64,000 nucleotides of DNA from Laguncularia racemosa (Eukaryota > Streptophyta > Magnoliopsida > Myrtales > Combretaceae). The translations under genes were made by a program, and so were the position numbers. The notes under the pieces are model-generated. The model did not search any database and had not been told where the DNA came from. It saw only the letters and a program-made list of their open reading frames with translations. This document shows, piece by piece, positions 46,249-57,829 of this stretch (the stretch's first letter is position 1; every line of letters starts with the position of its first letter). The DNA is taken from positions 1,860,001 to 1,924,000 of the forward strand of contig JBBMOL010000091.1 in the NCBI GenBank assembly GCA_037954665.1. Reading direction: 5' to 3'.

Positions 46249-46577
46249 CTAAGGCCAACCCAACAACAAATGGAACGCATGCATAGGGACTACATTACAC
46301 TGGATCTCATCATGATATTTCTGCTCAACACTCACAGGAACCTTCGCCCTAAGTGTAACATACATACTACCTTGATTATTCAGCCAATGCAAGTTATAAG
46401 GGATAGGATGTGGAATAGTAGACAGATGTAATTTATCTACCAGTGAAGCAGATAAAACATTTGTGCAACTACCACTATCGATGATGAGTACACAAAGGTT
46501 ACCTCTAATTCTGTAAGAGGTGTGAAATATGTTCTCCCTCTGAATGTCTCTAGTATCAGGAGATATAGTTAGAGCCC
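46249..46577 (-). pseudogene. Aspartic protease of element B, 3' part
   Basis: Reads LTISPDTRDIQRENIFHTSY, LIIDSGSCTNVLSASLVDKL and VVPMHAFHLLLGWP. I-I-D-S-G-S-C-T-N-V is the active-site motif of this chromovirus group, so the catalytic Asp is present. The coding strand crosses into element C at 46577 and resumes at 53191. Confidence 0.8.
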
Positions 46578-47323
46578 TGATATGAACCATGCCCACGTGT
46601 GACGAAACCCAATACCAATACGTTCGGAATTGCAACCCAAGATGCCAAACAATCAAAGTGGAACCACGACCTGTTGCCTATAGACGAGGCAAGAACCTTG
46701 GTGTGTTCTGTTGACGCCACAATCGGGATGAAAGTCCGATTGATAAGTCTGGTTGAACGCCACGAAAGAAATCCGATAAGTTCAAGAGAAGTTCTTTAGA
46801 GAACCAAAGGAGGAATTCTCTCAAAATATGTTATTCAATGTTGTATGTGTGTTCTATCTTCTGTTTTCCAACCTTAGCAGCTTATATTAGGGTTTACAAC
46901 TCGTAATAACAAAAGCCCAAAACAACATAACATAATAAAGTCGCGAAAAAATAACAAACAGGCAATGAACGCCGGCGGCATAAGATGTACGCTGGGTATA
47001 TAGGCCGGCGGTGTAGTATGTTGGAGTAGTCCCTCTGTCGTGCTCTAATTGCAACACCGGTTCAAGGCTGGCAGCGTTTAAGCCAGCATTGTCAAGGCCG
47101 ACAGCTTTGATCTCCTATGCTTTGCTCTCCTTGAATGATTTGAACAAATGCAAGGTCATTCTCATGGTTGCTCCACTCTTTTCCGGATTTTTAGATATCC
47201 TTTATCAGCCCGTTCAGTGCTTCCTTGAATCGTTTCGCTTGAGTTCTTGTGATCAGTCCAGGTGGCACTTCAAGAGGATCCACATTCCACCTTCTAGCTT
47301 GGCTCCCAGCATGGCTCTCATTA
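46578..47323 (-). repeat. 3' LTR of element C
   Basis: Partner of 52432-53190. It contains a GCCGG-rich cluster (46970-47105) where several CpG sites of the partner have become TpG or CpA. The polyprotein frame of C enters the LTR and stops at 47191, 133 bp in. Confidence 0.9.
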
Positions 47324-48336
47324 TTCCCCTCCTCTTGAAAAGGATTTGTCCTCAAATCGTCGCCTACATCAAAAGGACTCAGATCAGTAACATTAAAAGT
47401 AGCACTTACTTGATACTCACTTGGCAAATCTAACTTGTAGGCATTATCATTGATGCGCTCAAGAATTTGGAATGGTCCATCGCCTCTAGGAAGTAATTTA
47501 GATCAACGCTGCACAGGAAACAGCTCTTTGCGCTTGTGAACCTAAACCCAGTCTCCAGGTTCAAAGATAGCTTGTCGACAACCCTTATTGGCTTGTTTCA
47601 CATACTGCTCTGTTCTTCGCTCAATGTTTAGCCTTGCCTTCTCATGGATCTATTTAACAAATTCTGCTTTCTTCTTACCATCTAGATTAACATACTCAAA
47701 AATAGGAAGAGGTGATAAATCCAAAGGAGTTAGTAGATTAAAACCATACACAATTTCAAAAGGAGTAAACTTAGTAGCAGAATGCATTGTGCGATTATAA
47801 GCAAATTCAACATGCGGCAAACAATCTTCCCAACTTTTAATGTTCTTTTTAATGACAGCCCTTAACAAAGTAGATAAAGTTCGATTTACTATCTCAGTTT
47901 GACCATCAGTCTGTGGATGACAAGTAGTAGAAAACAATAGCTTAGTTCCTAACTTAGCCCACAAGGTCTTCTAGAAGTAGCTCAAGAACTTAACATCTCG
48001 ATCCGATACAATTGTTCTAGGCATACCATGCAATCTCACAACTTCCCTAAAGAACAAATTAGCAATATTGCAAACATCATCTATTTTGTAGCAAGGAATG
48101 AAATGTGCTATCTTAGAAAACTTATCCACGACTACAAAAATAGAGTCTCGACCATACCTAGACCTGGGTAATCTTAACACAAAATCCATGGAAATATTTA
48201 CCCAAGGCTCATGAGGAATGGGAAATGGGTTATAAAGTCCATGAGGTTGGACTCTAGACTTTTCTTGCTTACAAGTGACACACCGCTCACAAATCCTCTC
48301 AACATCTCGTTTCATGTGAGGCCAATAGAAGTGTTT
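47191..48336 (-). pseudogene. Integrase and polyprotein tail of element C
   Basis: Zinc-binding part HRGGLMGHFGVAKTLGVL, stop, KHFYWPHMKRDVERICERCV. Core: NISMDFVLRLPRS (first D), FVVVDKFSKIAHFIP, TIVSDRDVKFLSYF (second D), stop where Trp is expected, then a block with CHPQTDGQTEIVNRTL (E) and FAYNRTMHSATKFTPFEIVY. The C-terminal part includes GDWV, LPRGDGPFQILERINDNAYK and SATFNVTDLSPFDVGDDLRT, then a tail VPPGLITRTQAKRFKEALNG that lies inside the LTR. D, D and E are all present; three to four stops interrupt the frame. Confidence 0.88.
47324..47345 (-). promoter_or_regulatory. Polypurine tract of element C
   Basis: The minus strand reads TCAAGAGGAGGGGAA directly before the LTR. It lies within the coding frame. 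Confidence 0.75.
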
Positions 48337-49765
48337 CTACAACACCCCTAAGGTTTTAGCTACTCCAAAATGCCCCATTAAACCTCCTCTATGAGACTCC
48401 CTCACTAATAATTCTCTTAAAGAACAATTTGGAATGCAAAGTTTATTCTCCCTAAACAAGAATCCTTCATGCTTATAGAATTTACCATGACCACTCTTCT
48501 CACAACGCACATACTCTTCACAAAAATCTCGATCAATAGCATACAATTCTTTAATATGCTCAAAACCAAACAATCTAGAACTAAGAGTAGAAATAAGAGC
48601 ATACCTTCTAGAAAGTGCATCAGCAACAACATTCTCTTTACCTTGCTTGTATTGGATGACATAGGGAAATGTTTCGATAAACTCCACCCAACGAGCATGC
48701 CTTTTGTTTAGCTTATGTTGTCCCTTCAAGTACTTCAAGGATTCATGATCAGTGTGGATCACGAACTCTTTTGGCCAAAGATAGTGTTGCCATGTCTCCA
48801 GCGCTCAAACCAATGCATATAACTCCTTGTCATAAGTAGGGTAGTTCAAGGTTGCCCCACTTAGCTTCTCACTAAAGAATGCAATTGGTCTCCTCTCCTG
48901 CATGAGAACTGCTCCAATACCTATTCCTAAAGCATCACACTCAATTTCAAAGATTTTAGAGAAATCAGGTAAAGCAAGTAATGGCGCATGAGTCAGCTTA
49001 TTTGTAAGCGTCTGAAAGGCCTTCTCTTGTTGCTCCTCCCATCTGAACCCCCACGTTCTTCTTGATTACTTCAGTAAGTGGTGTCGCAATGGTGCTGAAA
49101 TCCTTCACAAACCTCCTGTAAAAGCTCGCTAGTCCATGGAAACTCCGCACATTACTTACATTAGTTGGACTAGGCCATTCTTGGATCACACGAATCTTCT
49201 CTTCATCAACCTGTATTCCCTGTACACTAACAATAAAACCAAGAAACACAAGTTTGTCTGTGCAAAAAGTGCACTTTTTGAGGTTAGCATATAATTGCTC
49301 CTTTCGAAGCACTTCCAAAACATCCCTCAAGTGAGATATATGGTCTTCCAAACTCTTGTTGTAAATGAGGATATCATCAAAATAGACAACCACAAATTTT
49401 CCAATGAAAGTCCTTAAAACATGGTTCATAAGTCTCATAAAAATACTAAGTGCGTTAGTTAAACCGAAAGGCATTACTAACCACTCATATAATCCATATT
49501 TTGTCTTAAATGCGGTTTTCCATTCATCACCTTCTTTCATTCTAATTTGGTGATATCCGCTTTTCAAATCAATTTTGGAAAAGACACTAGACCCATGTAA
49601 CTCATCTAACATGTCATCTATGCGAGGAATGGGATGACGATACTTTACCGTGATGTTATTGATGGCGCGGCAATCAACACACATTCTCCATGACCCATCC
49701 TTCTTAGGCACCAAAATCACAGGCACTGCACATGGGCTCATGCTTTCTCTCACTTACCCCTTCTC
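48337..49765 (-). pseudogene. Reverse transcriptase and RNase H of element C
   Basis: RT: VILVPKKDGSWRMCVDCRAI, RHPIPRIDDMLDELHGSSVF, FKTKYGLYEWLVMPFGLTNA and VVVYFDDILIYNKS (YFDD), then FLGFIVSVQGI and VRSFHGLASFYRRFVKDFS. A frame change near 49040 separates it from RNase H: FEIECDALGIGIGAVLMQ, IAFFSEKLSGATLNYPTYDK, then after a stop near 48807 FVIHTDHESLKYLKGQHKLN and VVADALSRRY. Catalytic RNase H residues D, E and D are visible. A stop precedes VRESMSPCAVPV at 49754. Confidence 0.9.
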
Positions 49766-50854
49766 CATTAATTCATTGACCTGCCTTTAGAGTTCCTTTG
49801 TCTCCTCTGGATTGCTCCTATAAGCTGGTTTGTTTGGAATAGATGCTCCGGGTACAAGGTCAATCCAGTGCTCAATACCACAAATAGGTGGTAACCCCTT
49901 TGGAATCTCCTCAGGGAAGACATCTTCAAAGTCCTACACAATAGACACAACCACACTAGGCAAAGAGTTAAAAGGTTCGTTAGTATTCAAACAAGTTTCC
50001 TTAAAGACCAGCAACAACATGGGTTGCTTCATCACTAACGCTCTCCTCACTACACTCGCTCTTGTCACACAACTCTCCTTTTGCAAGGCTACACTCTCCT
50101 TTTCACTCACCACCAAAGTTGATCCCCCCTCAACTTGGCCTCTCACACTCTTTCCAGCCTTCCTCTCTTTTTCCTTTTGATATTGACTTTTGTGTTCCTT
50201 TTCTTTTTCTATGTCTTTTGCTCTCTCACTCTCCCTCTATTTTTCACTCACCTTATATTTTGTAAAAGATTGTTGTAGCTGCAACTGATCCTCATACACC
50301 TGTTTAGGTGTTAAAGGTTTAAGATTATAACTTTTGCCATGGTGAACAAGTGTATACTTGTTAGAAAAGTCATCATAAACAACCTTCCTGTCAAACTGCC
50401 ATGGCCTCCCCAACAACACATGACACAGCTGCATCGACACTACATCACATAACACCTCATCCTCATACCTACCGATGCAAAAAGCAATCAAGGCTTACTT
50501 ACTCACCTTAGTCTCGCCACTATCATTCAGCCACTGCAAATTATATGGGCTAGGGTGTTTAGTAGTCTTGAGCCCCAACCTCTCAACAATAAAAGTACTC
50601 ACCACATTAGTGCAACTCCCCCCATCAATGATCAAACTGCAAATATGATCACCTAAATAACATCTAATATGAAAGATATTCTCTCGTTGCACCTCCTCTT
50701 CTTCCTTCACCTGCACATTCAAAGCTCGCTTCACTACTACCACTAACTTCCCTGTTGCAGGCTCCTCGTCATCACTAGCATCCTCCAATGGAGGCATATC
50801 ATCATCTTCACTATCCACCTCAGTCTCATACTCACCATCACCACGCAGAATCAT
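49766..50854 (-). pseudogene. Protease region and PR-RT linker of element C
   Basis: EEVQRENIFHIRCYLGDHIC, LIIDGGSCTNVVSTFIVERL, then after a stop CDVVSMQLCHVLLGRPWQFD and KSYNLKPLTPKQVYEDQ. A charged R-E-R-E-R-E/K-E-K-E repeat linker follows (about 50150-50240), then FEDVFPEEIPKGLPPICGIE leading into RT. D-G-G-S replaces the more usual D-S-G-S, as in related chromoviruses. Stops lie at 50495, 50237 and 49931-49933. Confidence 0.82.
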
Positions 50855-51940
50855 AACACGTCTATTCGGACATTGACTAGCAATATGACCTCTACCTTGG
50901 CATTTAAAACATTTAATGTCACGATTTCTAGGAGTAGAAGAATCAGGTTTACCTTGATTACCAGGAGTCGAACCCGCTTGCTTCTGCTCTCCTTTTGGCT
51001 TGGTGGGTAAAGACTTTTCTTCCTTCTTCCATTGGTTAGTCTTCCAAGTAGATGAACTAGTACCCTGTTGAAACCGTGCAGTACTACTACTTTTCCTCCT
51101 GTGTTGGTTCTAAACCTTTATAGTCATGTGAACCATATCTTCCAATTCCACATAATGCTACAATTCTACTACATTTTGTATCTCTCTATTCAACCCTGCA
51201 AGAAATCTAGCCATGGTAGCCTCTCTATCCTTCTCAACATTTGCTCTAATCATAGTAACCTCCATCTCCTTGAAATACTCTTCTACACTTCGGCTTCCCT
51301 GCTTAAGAGTTTGCAATTTGTTGTGCAACTCACGATAGTAATAAGCAGGAGCAAACCGCTTCTTCATCACCCTCTTCATCTCTTCCCAAGACTCAATAGG
51401 TGGTTCGCCATTCCTTCTTCTATTCAACATCAGTTGATCCCACCACACTATGGCATAATTTGAAAACTCAATAGCATCAACCTTCACTTTCTTTCTCCCA
51501 CTATAATTGTGACAATCAAACACCATCTCTACCTTCTTCTCCCATTCTAAGTATGACTCGGGATCATTCTTCCCTTGGAAAGGAGGAATCTTCATCTTTA
51601 TACTACTCAATTGATTATCCTCTCTATTCCTATCTCCTCTATCTTCCCAATCCCTAGTTCCTCTATTCCTACCACCATAACCTCTATAACTCCCGATAGA
51701 AGGTTCATCAAACTCATCATCAGAATTTTCATCTCCACCCCTTTATCCTCTCTTAGAACAACTCTCCCTCTTATGCCCTTGAAAGACGTTTTTAGATTGC
51801 TCTAGTTTTTGCTCCACCGTCTCATGAATTTGATCCATTCCCTCCTGAAACATCCTCTTCATCTCACTCCTCAACACCTCAATCACTAACCTAGCATCAA
51901 ACCTCCCCCTCTCACCTTCAGGAGAATTGTGCCGTGACAT
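50855..51940 (-). pseudogene. gag of element C
   Basis: Starts at the ATG whose complement ends at 51940 (MSRHNSPEGERGRFDARLVI), with a stop at 51743, then IKMKIPPFQGKNDPESYLEW, IVWWDQLMLNRRRNGEPPIE, MKRVMKKRFAPAYYYRELHN and VARFLAGL-type sequence. The C-terminus has a canonical CCHC knuckle CFKCQGRGHIASQCPNRR near 50865-50920. Two stops interrupt the frame. Confidence 0.88.
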
Positions 51941-52414
51941 AGTTCCTACAATAAAAGGTTAGTACTAACACAGATATATAGAATTAAGCCTCACGATTCT
52001 CTCCCTTACGGGTTTCACTCAAAGGATGATATCCCACAATCACTCGTGTATTCTCACAAGCAAGGATGATATCAACTCACCAATCCCTCTTCTCAATTCT
52101 CTTGGAACTACCCCAAACTACACCAATCCCTTCCGTAGAATTCAAGAACAACTCTAGGGGCTTGAATTTTCCTCTTTTTCTTTCCTTTTTGTTGCCTTTG
52201 TTTCCGTTCTTTGTTCACGTTTTTTTTTTTCGTTCCTTTTTTTGTGTGACAAGATTGCTAGAATGAAATTACACTACTCAAGAGACAATTAACACTATGG
52301 ACTTGAGTACGAAGCAATGGTAATACAAAACTTGATATGAACGATGGATATAAACGATTGGAGTTAGGGTTTTGATGTTACCTTTCTCAAACCGAACTGA
52401 TCTTTAACAAACCT
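51941..52414 (-). other. Leader (5' UTR) of element C
   Basis: Non-coding on the element's strand, lying between the primer site and the gag ATG. Confidence 0.7.
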
Positions 52415-52428
52415 AGGCTCTGATACCA
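52415..52428 (-). promoter_or_regulatory. Primer-binding site of element C
   Basis: The minus strand reads TGGTATCAGAGCCT, a perfect tRNA-iMet-type site three bases from the LTR. Confidence 0.88.
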
Positions 52429-52431
52429 AAC

Positions 52432-53190
52432 TGATACGAACTACGCCCACATGTAACGAAACCCAATACCAATACGTTCGGAATTGCAACCCAAGATGCC
52501 AAACAATCAAAGTGGAACCGCGACCTGTTGCCTATAGACGAGGCAAGAACCTTGGTATGTTTTGTTGACGCCACAATCGAGATGAAAGACCGATTGATAA
52601 GTCTGGTTGAACGTTACGGAAGAAATCCGATAAGTTCAAGAGAAGTTCTTTAGAGAACTAAGGGAGGAATTCTCTCAAAATATGTTATTCAATGTTGTAT
52701 GTGTCTTTTATCTTCTGTTTTCCAACCCTAGCAGCTTATATTAGGGTTTACAACTCGTAATAACAAAAGCCCAAAACGACATAACATAATAAAGTTGCGG
52801 AAAAATAACAAATAGGCAATGAACGCCGGTGGCATAGTAGGCAGCGTAGGATGTATGCTGGGTATATAGGCCGGCGGCATAGTATGCCGGCGTAGTCCCT
52901 CTGTCGCGCTCTAATTGCAACGCCGGTTCAAGGCCGGCAGCATTTAAGCCAGCGTTGTCAAGGCCGGCAGCTTTGATCTCCTATGCTTTGCTCTCCTTGA
53001 ATGATTTGAACAAATGCAAGGTCATTCTCATGGTTGCTCCACTCTTTTCCGGCTTCTTGGATATCCTTTACCAGCCCATTCAGTGCTTTCTTGAATCGTT
53101 TCGCTTGAGTTCTTGTGATCGGTTCAGGTGGCACTTTAAGAGGATCTACATTCCACCTTCTAGCTTGGCTCCCTATCATGGCTCTCATCA
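52432..53190 (-). repeat. 5' LTR of element C
   Basis: Carries GCCGGCGG-type short repeats at about 52825-52970 with most CpG sites still intact, and the same coding-like tail as the 3' LTR near its 5' end on the minus strand (52958-53190). Confidence 0.9.
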
Positions 53191-53880
53191 AGCCTTATGT
53201 AACACATTAATGGGTAGATATTGTTCACCTGTACACTTCTCATGTGTCTCTGCAGTCTGATCATCATAATACTCCTGTAGTGCCATTGGTAAATCTGTAG
53301 GTTCAGTCTGTTCATTGTCATCCTCAACATCTTCTCCAGTGCCTTCCATAACAGTCATCACCCTCTTATTTGGACAATGTGCGGCCATATGCCCAAATCC
53401 CATGCATTTAAAGCACTTAATTTAGCATACCTTTCCACTAGGAGATCCGGGAACAATCTGCCTCACATCTGGTGTTATTACCTCTTTACCCTTCCCAGTA
53501 GGCAAATTTTCTCTAATAGTATTTGGGGTAGTTTTGTCCACTGCTTTCACTACCTCACCTACCGCCTTTATTCCCCCTGATCGACTGTCAGCTGCTATGG
53601 GTCTAGTAATAGCATTGGGCCTACTGCTCGGAGCCCTAAACAAGTTGGACCTCCTTTGCCTCTCCACTTTCAAGGCCAACTAAATGCCTCATCAAGTGTA
53701 CTATAGCGCTGCAGCTCAACAACACACGCTATTTCATATTTCAAGCCTAAGACAAAGCGTGCTACGGTTTGTTCTTGAGGTTCAACGGACCCACACCTAA
53801 TCATGAGGGTTTCAAATTCCTATACATAATCATCCACTGTCTTGCCTCCCTACCTCAAGGTCTGCAGTCGCATAAACAGC
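53191..53880 (-). pseudogene. gag C-terminus with zinc knuckle, and start of protease, of element B
   Basis: After a stop, MALKVERQRRSNLFRAPSSR opens a linker, followed by CFKCMGFGHMAAHCPNKRVM, a canonical C-x2-C-x4-H-x4-C knuckle (about 53370-53425). An acidic stretch then leads to QYLPINVLHKA at the insertion site of C. Upstream, frames near 53690-53880 carry MIRCGSVEPQEQTVARFVLG and LKYEIACVVELQRY with stops. Confidence 0.8.
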
Positions 53881-54518
53881 TCCTATTTGTAGTGCTCAGG
53901 AATAAACCTTTTTCTCAATACCCTTTTCATATCCCTCCATGTCTGAATCTCAGCCTCTCCATCCCTACGCCTACTGATAATTAGATTCTTCCACCATAAT
54001 ACTACGTACCCTATAAACTCGACAGCAGCCAATCGGACCCTGGTATTATCATTGATCTCATAACATTCAAAGAGACCCTCAACCTTGTCATCCCAATCTA
54101 AATAATCATCAGCTAATCCCTTGCCATCATAAGAAGGCATCTGCAGTTTTACATACTCCAAGCCTCGAGGCGGCCTGAAATCCCTATTCTGATATGGATT
54201 AGCCCCAATATTGTCATCCCTTTCTTCCCTGTATGGAAGATATTCCTCACCTATCCTTCTATTCAGATTTCCATCTCCCACTACTCTGTCTCTATGAGGA
54301 TTCTGTGGAGCTACCCGAGGTGGTGCCTGATGGTTTACCACTAGTGGTTGTGGTAATGTCATTCTATTAATCCTAGTTGCCAGAGTAGCAACTATAGTAG
54401 TAAGATCCTGGAGTTGTTCTTCCAAAGTCCTCCTACCTTCAACATTATGACCCTGACCTCCGCCAACCTGACTATTGGCTTCATCGCCAATTCCCCCATT
54501 CACGCTATCATTCGACAT
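53881..54518 (-). pseudogene. gag N-terminal and capsid part of element B
   Basis: 211 open codons from MSNDSVNGGIGDEANS (complement of 54518) to a stop at 53883. LEEQLQDLTTIVATLATRIN is a likely coiled coil. YVKLQMPSYDGKGLADDYLD, FIGYVVLWWKNLIISRRRDG and WRDMKRVLRKRFIPEHYK are the gypsy gag capsid blocks. The stop lies where Gln is expected in R-x-L-x-x-x-L-Q-x-L. This is the best-kept part of B. Confidence 0.88.
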
Positions 54519-55597
54519 AGTTGGAGACTTGGTATATTGAACCTCAAAGACAATTTAAAGCAAAGGAGCACACCTCACAACCACACTTCCTTTAACGCCA
54601 CACAATAGCCACTACAAAAGGAAAACAAACAACTCCACTTAACTTCACTCAAAACACAAGTATACTATTATAATCCACGTGTAGCACTCTTCTCCACAAC
54701 ACATTAACACATCACGGTGCAACACTTCTATAATTCACCACCACATGCAACACTTGCAATCCTCTTTTTAATCAACACACACCATTTACTTAGCACACAA
54801 ATGCAATGCCACACACACACACCTTTTCTATACATGGTGCATAACAAATTCAATCACCACAACAATAATATTTCCCTACTCTTTTCAATTCACAGTGCAA
54901 CAACTTTTCCCCAAATTCCACAAGACACTCACTTCACAAACAACTCCACGCCAATTTGACTCACACTGCCCTTACACAATACACACACCACACTTTATTT
55001 CAAACAACAATAACACACTTACGATGTAAGAATCCACTCCCACGGCAACAACAACAAAATGTACTCCACTTCCAACACTATTCCTAACCGTAACTTTACA
55101 CAAAAGGCAGTAATTCAAATTTGAAAATCAAACCACTTCACTAATTGCAACCCTTCCACATTTGGTAAGAAGTAATTTTCAAATTCAAACAAACACACAT
55201 TAACTCCTTCAATCTCAATGCTTGTTTTGAAAATCAAATAACTTCCCTTTTTCCCACACTACTCAAATCTGGAAATTGCAAATTGTTTCTCCCCAATTCC
55301 GAATTCACAAATGTCACACACAACACTACAACACATGGCAAGGATTTCAAAGCAACACTTTCCTAGCCTTCAAATTTCACTTCCCACAAATGATGATTTC
55401 CATTAACTAATCACGGTCAACTCAAGGAGACAAACAATATGGTGAGTACTCCACGTCCATAACACTTAACAACAATGAAATCACTTCAACAACACAATTG
55501 AAATAATTCAATTCTTCAATGCACAATTTTCGGATCAAGGTAATAAGAACCCTAATTTCCGAATTCCAAACTGCAATTCCCTCCTCTTAAACCTCAA
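54519..55597 (-). other. Long leader (5' UTR) of element B
   Basis: About 1.1 kb of non-coding sequence between primer site and gag. On the plus strand it is rich in CAACA/CACACA words. No ORF with a recognisable domain is present. Confidence 0.65.
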
Positions 55598-55609
55598 GCT
55601 CTGATACCA
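55598..55609 (-). promoter_or_regulatory. Primer-binding site of element B
   Basis: The minus strand reads TGGTATCAGAGC, a perfect tRNA-iMet-type site five bases from the LTR. Confidence 0.88.
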
Positions 55610-55614
55610 AAAGA

Positions 55615-56628
55615 TGATGTGCTCAAAACCAAGGTCTAGCACATGCAAATGAATCAAAGAAACAACCTCAACTCACACATATGAACCGGTTCAATAGGAC
55701 TATGAAATTGCGTGAACCTTAATTGAGGAATGATGAATCAAATGATAAAATCAAGGAAATGAAATCCACAAAGATGTTAATCCTCAATTGAATCAATTAA
55801 CCAACTTAATTCCAAGAGAAATCCAATCAACAATACACAAATCAAACCGTGATCCTCTTTACAACAAAGAAGCTACACGCCACAAGAACAAGTACAAATT
55901 GATGGAATTAACAAGTGCTAAAAACCAATCAATTATGCAATGAAGGTTTGATTACAAAAGAAATAAAAAATCTAACTAAGAACATCCAATTCAACCCTAG
56001 ATATGACTCACTAGTGATGAAAAGGAAACACAACAAAGAAGGAATTAATATTACTCACAATTGCCCTTTGTTGCACTCGCCACAATTTCAACTCTTGGAA
56101 ATTGAAATTGATAAAAGAAAATGGAACTAGGGAAACCCTAAGCCCTCTCACGAAAATGTGAAGTGAATTCTGAAAATTTTGGCCTCCCCAAACCTTACTA
56201 TAAGCAAGTATTTATACTTGCTACTCCTAGTGTTAGAAAATGGTCAAAAATTACAAGTTTGCCACTTTAAAGGTGACCGATCCTAAATGGAAATTACAAT
56301 AAAATGAAAGTGTCCCAAAAGAAAAATACAACATAAAATAGTCCATAGAACAATTACAAAGTACAAAAATATCATAAGTCTTCATGAGCCAATGCTTCGA
56401 AATGGAAATAATTGCAGAGAGTCTTTAATTATAAATTTTGAAAATGTCTTGTGTCCATCAACTAGTGTAGGACATATTGGCATCCCCGGGAGAATTATTA
56501 TTGTACCTGTAAGATTATTTCTCAAATAGTTATTAGAATATAGGACATAAAGTAAAAATATAAGTGATTTGGACCATCAGCCAAATCCAGTTCTGAAGGC
56601 ATAGGTGGTGCCGGAAATTTTCTCATCA
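55615..56628 (-). repeat. 5' LTR of element B
   Basis: Near-identical to 44994-46009, followed by GGTGT (56629-56633). It carries the same short coding-like tail at its minus-strand start. Confidence 0.9.
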
Positions 56629-56633
56629 GGTGT

Positions 56634-57700
56634 TGGGTGTGACAACCTAGATGTGGGGAATCCCCATGGTTAAAAACCACAAGAGGGACAAGGTCAAGTT
56701 GCAAACCAGACAGCCCAACTCTTTGAGACTATAAACAACTCAGTGGGGTTGATGGCACAGCAACAAAAAATGTAGAACTCCTGATAAACTAGAGTAGCTG
56801 AGGAGCCAATAAGCTTAGATAGGTTTGTTCGAGTGACAAAGGAGTTTAACCTCAGGATTAATGACTCGATAGAGGTAAAGAGAGAGATGTAGGAGATGGA
56901 AAAGACCTTTGCTGCCTTCCGAGTTCCAAAGGATAAGAAGATAGACTATGTTGTATTCATGTTGAAAGGGACTGCAACAAGTTAATAGGCATCGGTTCCT
57001 AGGCTAGCAAGAGGGTGCACAGATTAGAGGGGATTTCAAGAATTATTTTATCAAAAGTATTTCCCTAACCACATTCATTACGGGATGGAAGTTGCATATT
57101 ATAATTATAAGTAAAGGAATAGGTCAGTAGAGACAGGTGGAATTGAATCGCCTAATTAAGTTTTTACTTAAGGTGATACGTACTAATAATGGATCCAAGG
57201 TAAAGAGATTTGTGAGAGGGTTGAAACCAAATCTCCAACATGAAGTTGGATCTTTCTAGTTAACCACCTATGTTGAGGTGGTAAATATAGCTAAATTCAT
57301 GGAGTAAAGCAAAAAAAAGGATAGAGGAGCAATTGGCCTGCAAGTCAAGGGTAACTTTAGGTGAGAGGTCGATTTCTAATGTAGTATTTCAGGACAAAGG
57401 TGAGAGGCCTCAAATATTTCAAAACAAGCTCCTATTTACTATAGATCCTCTTTTACATATTTGACCAATGCCTTTAGCACTTCCCCCAATAGCCCATGCA
57501 GTCAGATGTATTAGATATTATAGATCTCATGAACATAGGGACGATAAATGGCTAGAGGGTGCATGCTTCTCTTATGGGAAGACAGGTCATATAAGCAGAA
57601 ATTGCACCAAGAGATCCATTCCGCTGGTGTTCTAACATCTGTGTGAACAGAGAGGATATAAGGTAGTCAACCGTACTCATGGTTAAGCGGGGAACTAGAT
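56634..57700 (+). pseudogene. gag of element D, main part
   Basis: LFETINNSVGLMAQQQ, FVRVTKEFNLRINDSI, MEKTFAAFRVPKDKKIDYVV, FYQKYFP and a knuckle CFSYGKTGHISRNC (57564-57605), in which the second Cys of C-x2-C has become Tyr. Many stops occur. The order follows Del-type gag. Confidence 0.72.
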
Positions 57701-57829
57701 AACCCTAGTTTAGTAGGCGACGAGACCTCCAACACGGGTGTAGGCTGGTAAGCCACAAGCAGAAGGCCCTAAACAACAAGTTCTAGCCAAAGTATTTGAT
57801 CTACAGCAGTAACACCAGAACACACAGAC

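Larger units (their letters stand above)
46578..53190 (-). mobile_element. Element C: chromovirus nested in element B
   Basis: 6,613 bp. LTRs 46578-47323 and 52432-53190; target duplication AGCCC (46573-46577) against AGCCT (53191-53195), one change; iMet-type primer site; strong polypurine tract; and a full gag-PR-RT-RNase H-integrase set on the minus strand. Disabling stops are few and mostly fall at codons where Gln or Trp is expected. The polyprotein frame ends inside the 3' LTR. The clade is not certain: motif style is chromoviral, and the LTR-overlapping coding end recalls CRM-type elements. Confidence 0.88.
44994..56628 (-). mobile_element. Element B: gag-protease-only chromovirus-like element
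   Basis: 11,635 bp including nested element C; about 5.0 kb without it. Perfect duplication GGTGT on both sides; LTRs of 1,016 and 1,014 bp starting TGATGAG and ending CATCA on the minus strand; intact iMet-type primer site at 55598-55609. Inside are gag and protease only: between the end of protease (46249) and the 3' LTR (46009) there are just 240 bp. No RT, RNase H or integrase sequence of its own is present; the pol seen inside belongs to C. It would need enzymes from a relative to move. Confidence 0.85.

Noticed and set aside
46578..53190. Using LTR divergence to show that C is older than B
   Set aside because: Hand counts gave slightly more differences for C (about 6%) than for B (about 4-5%), but C lies inside B. 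C's LTR is richer in CpG, which decays faster, and the counts cover only parts of the LTRs.
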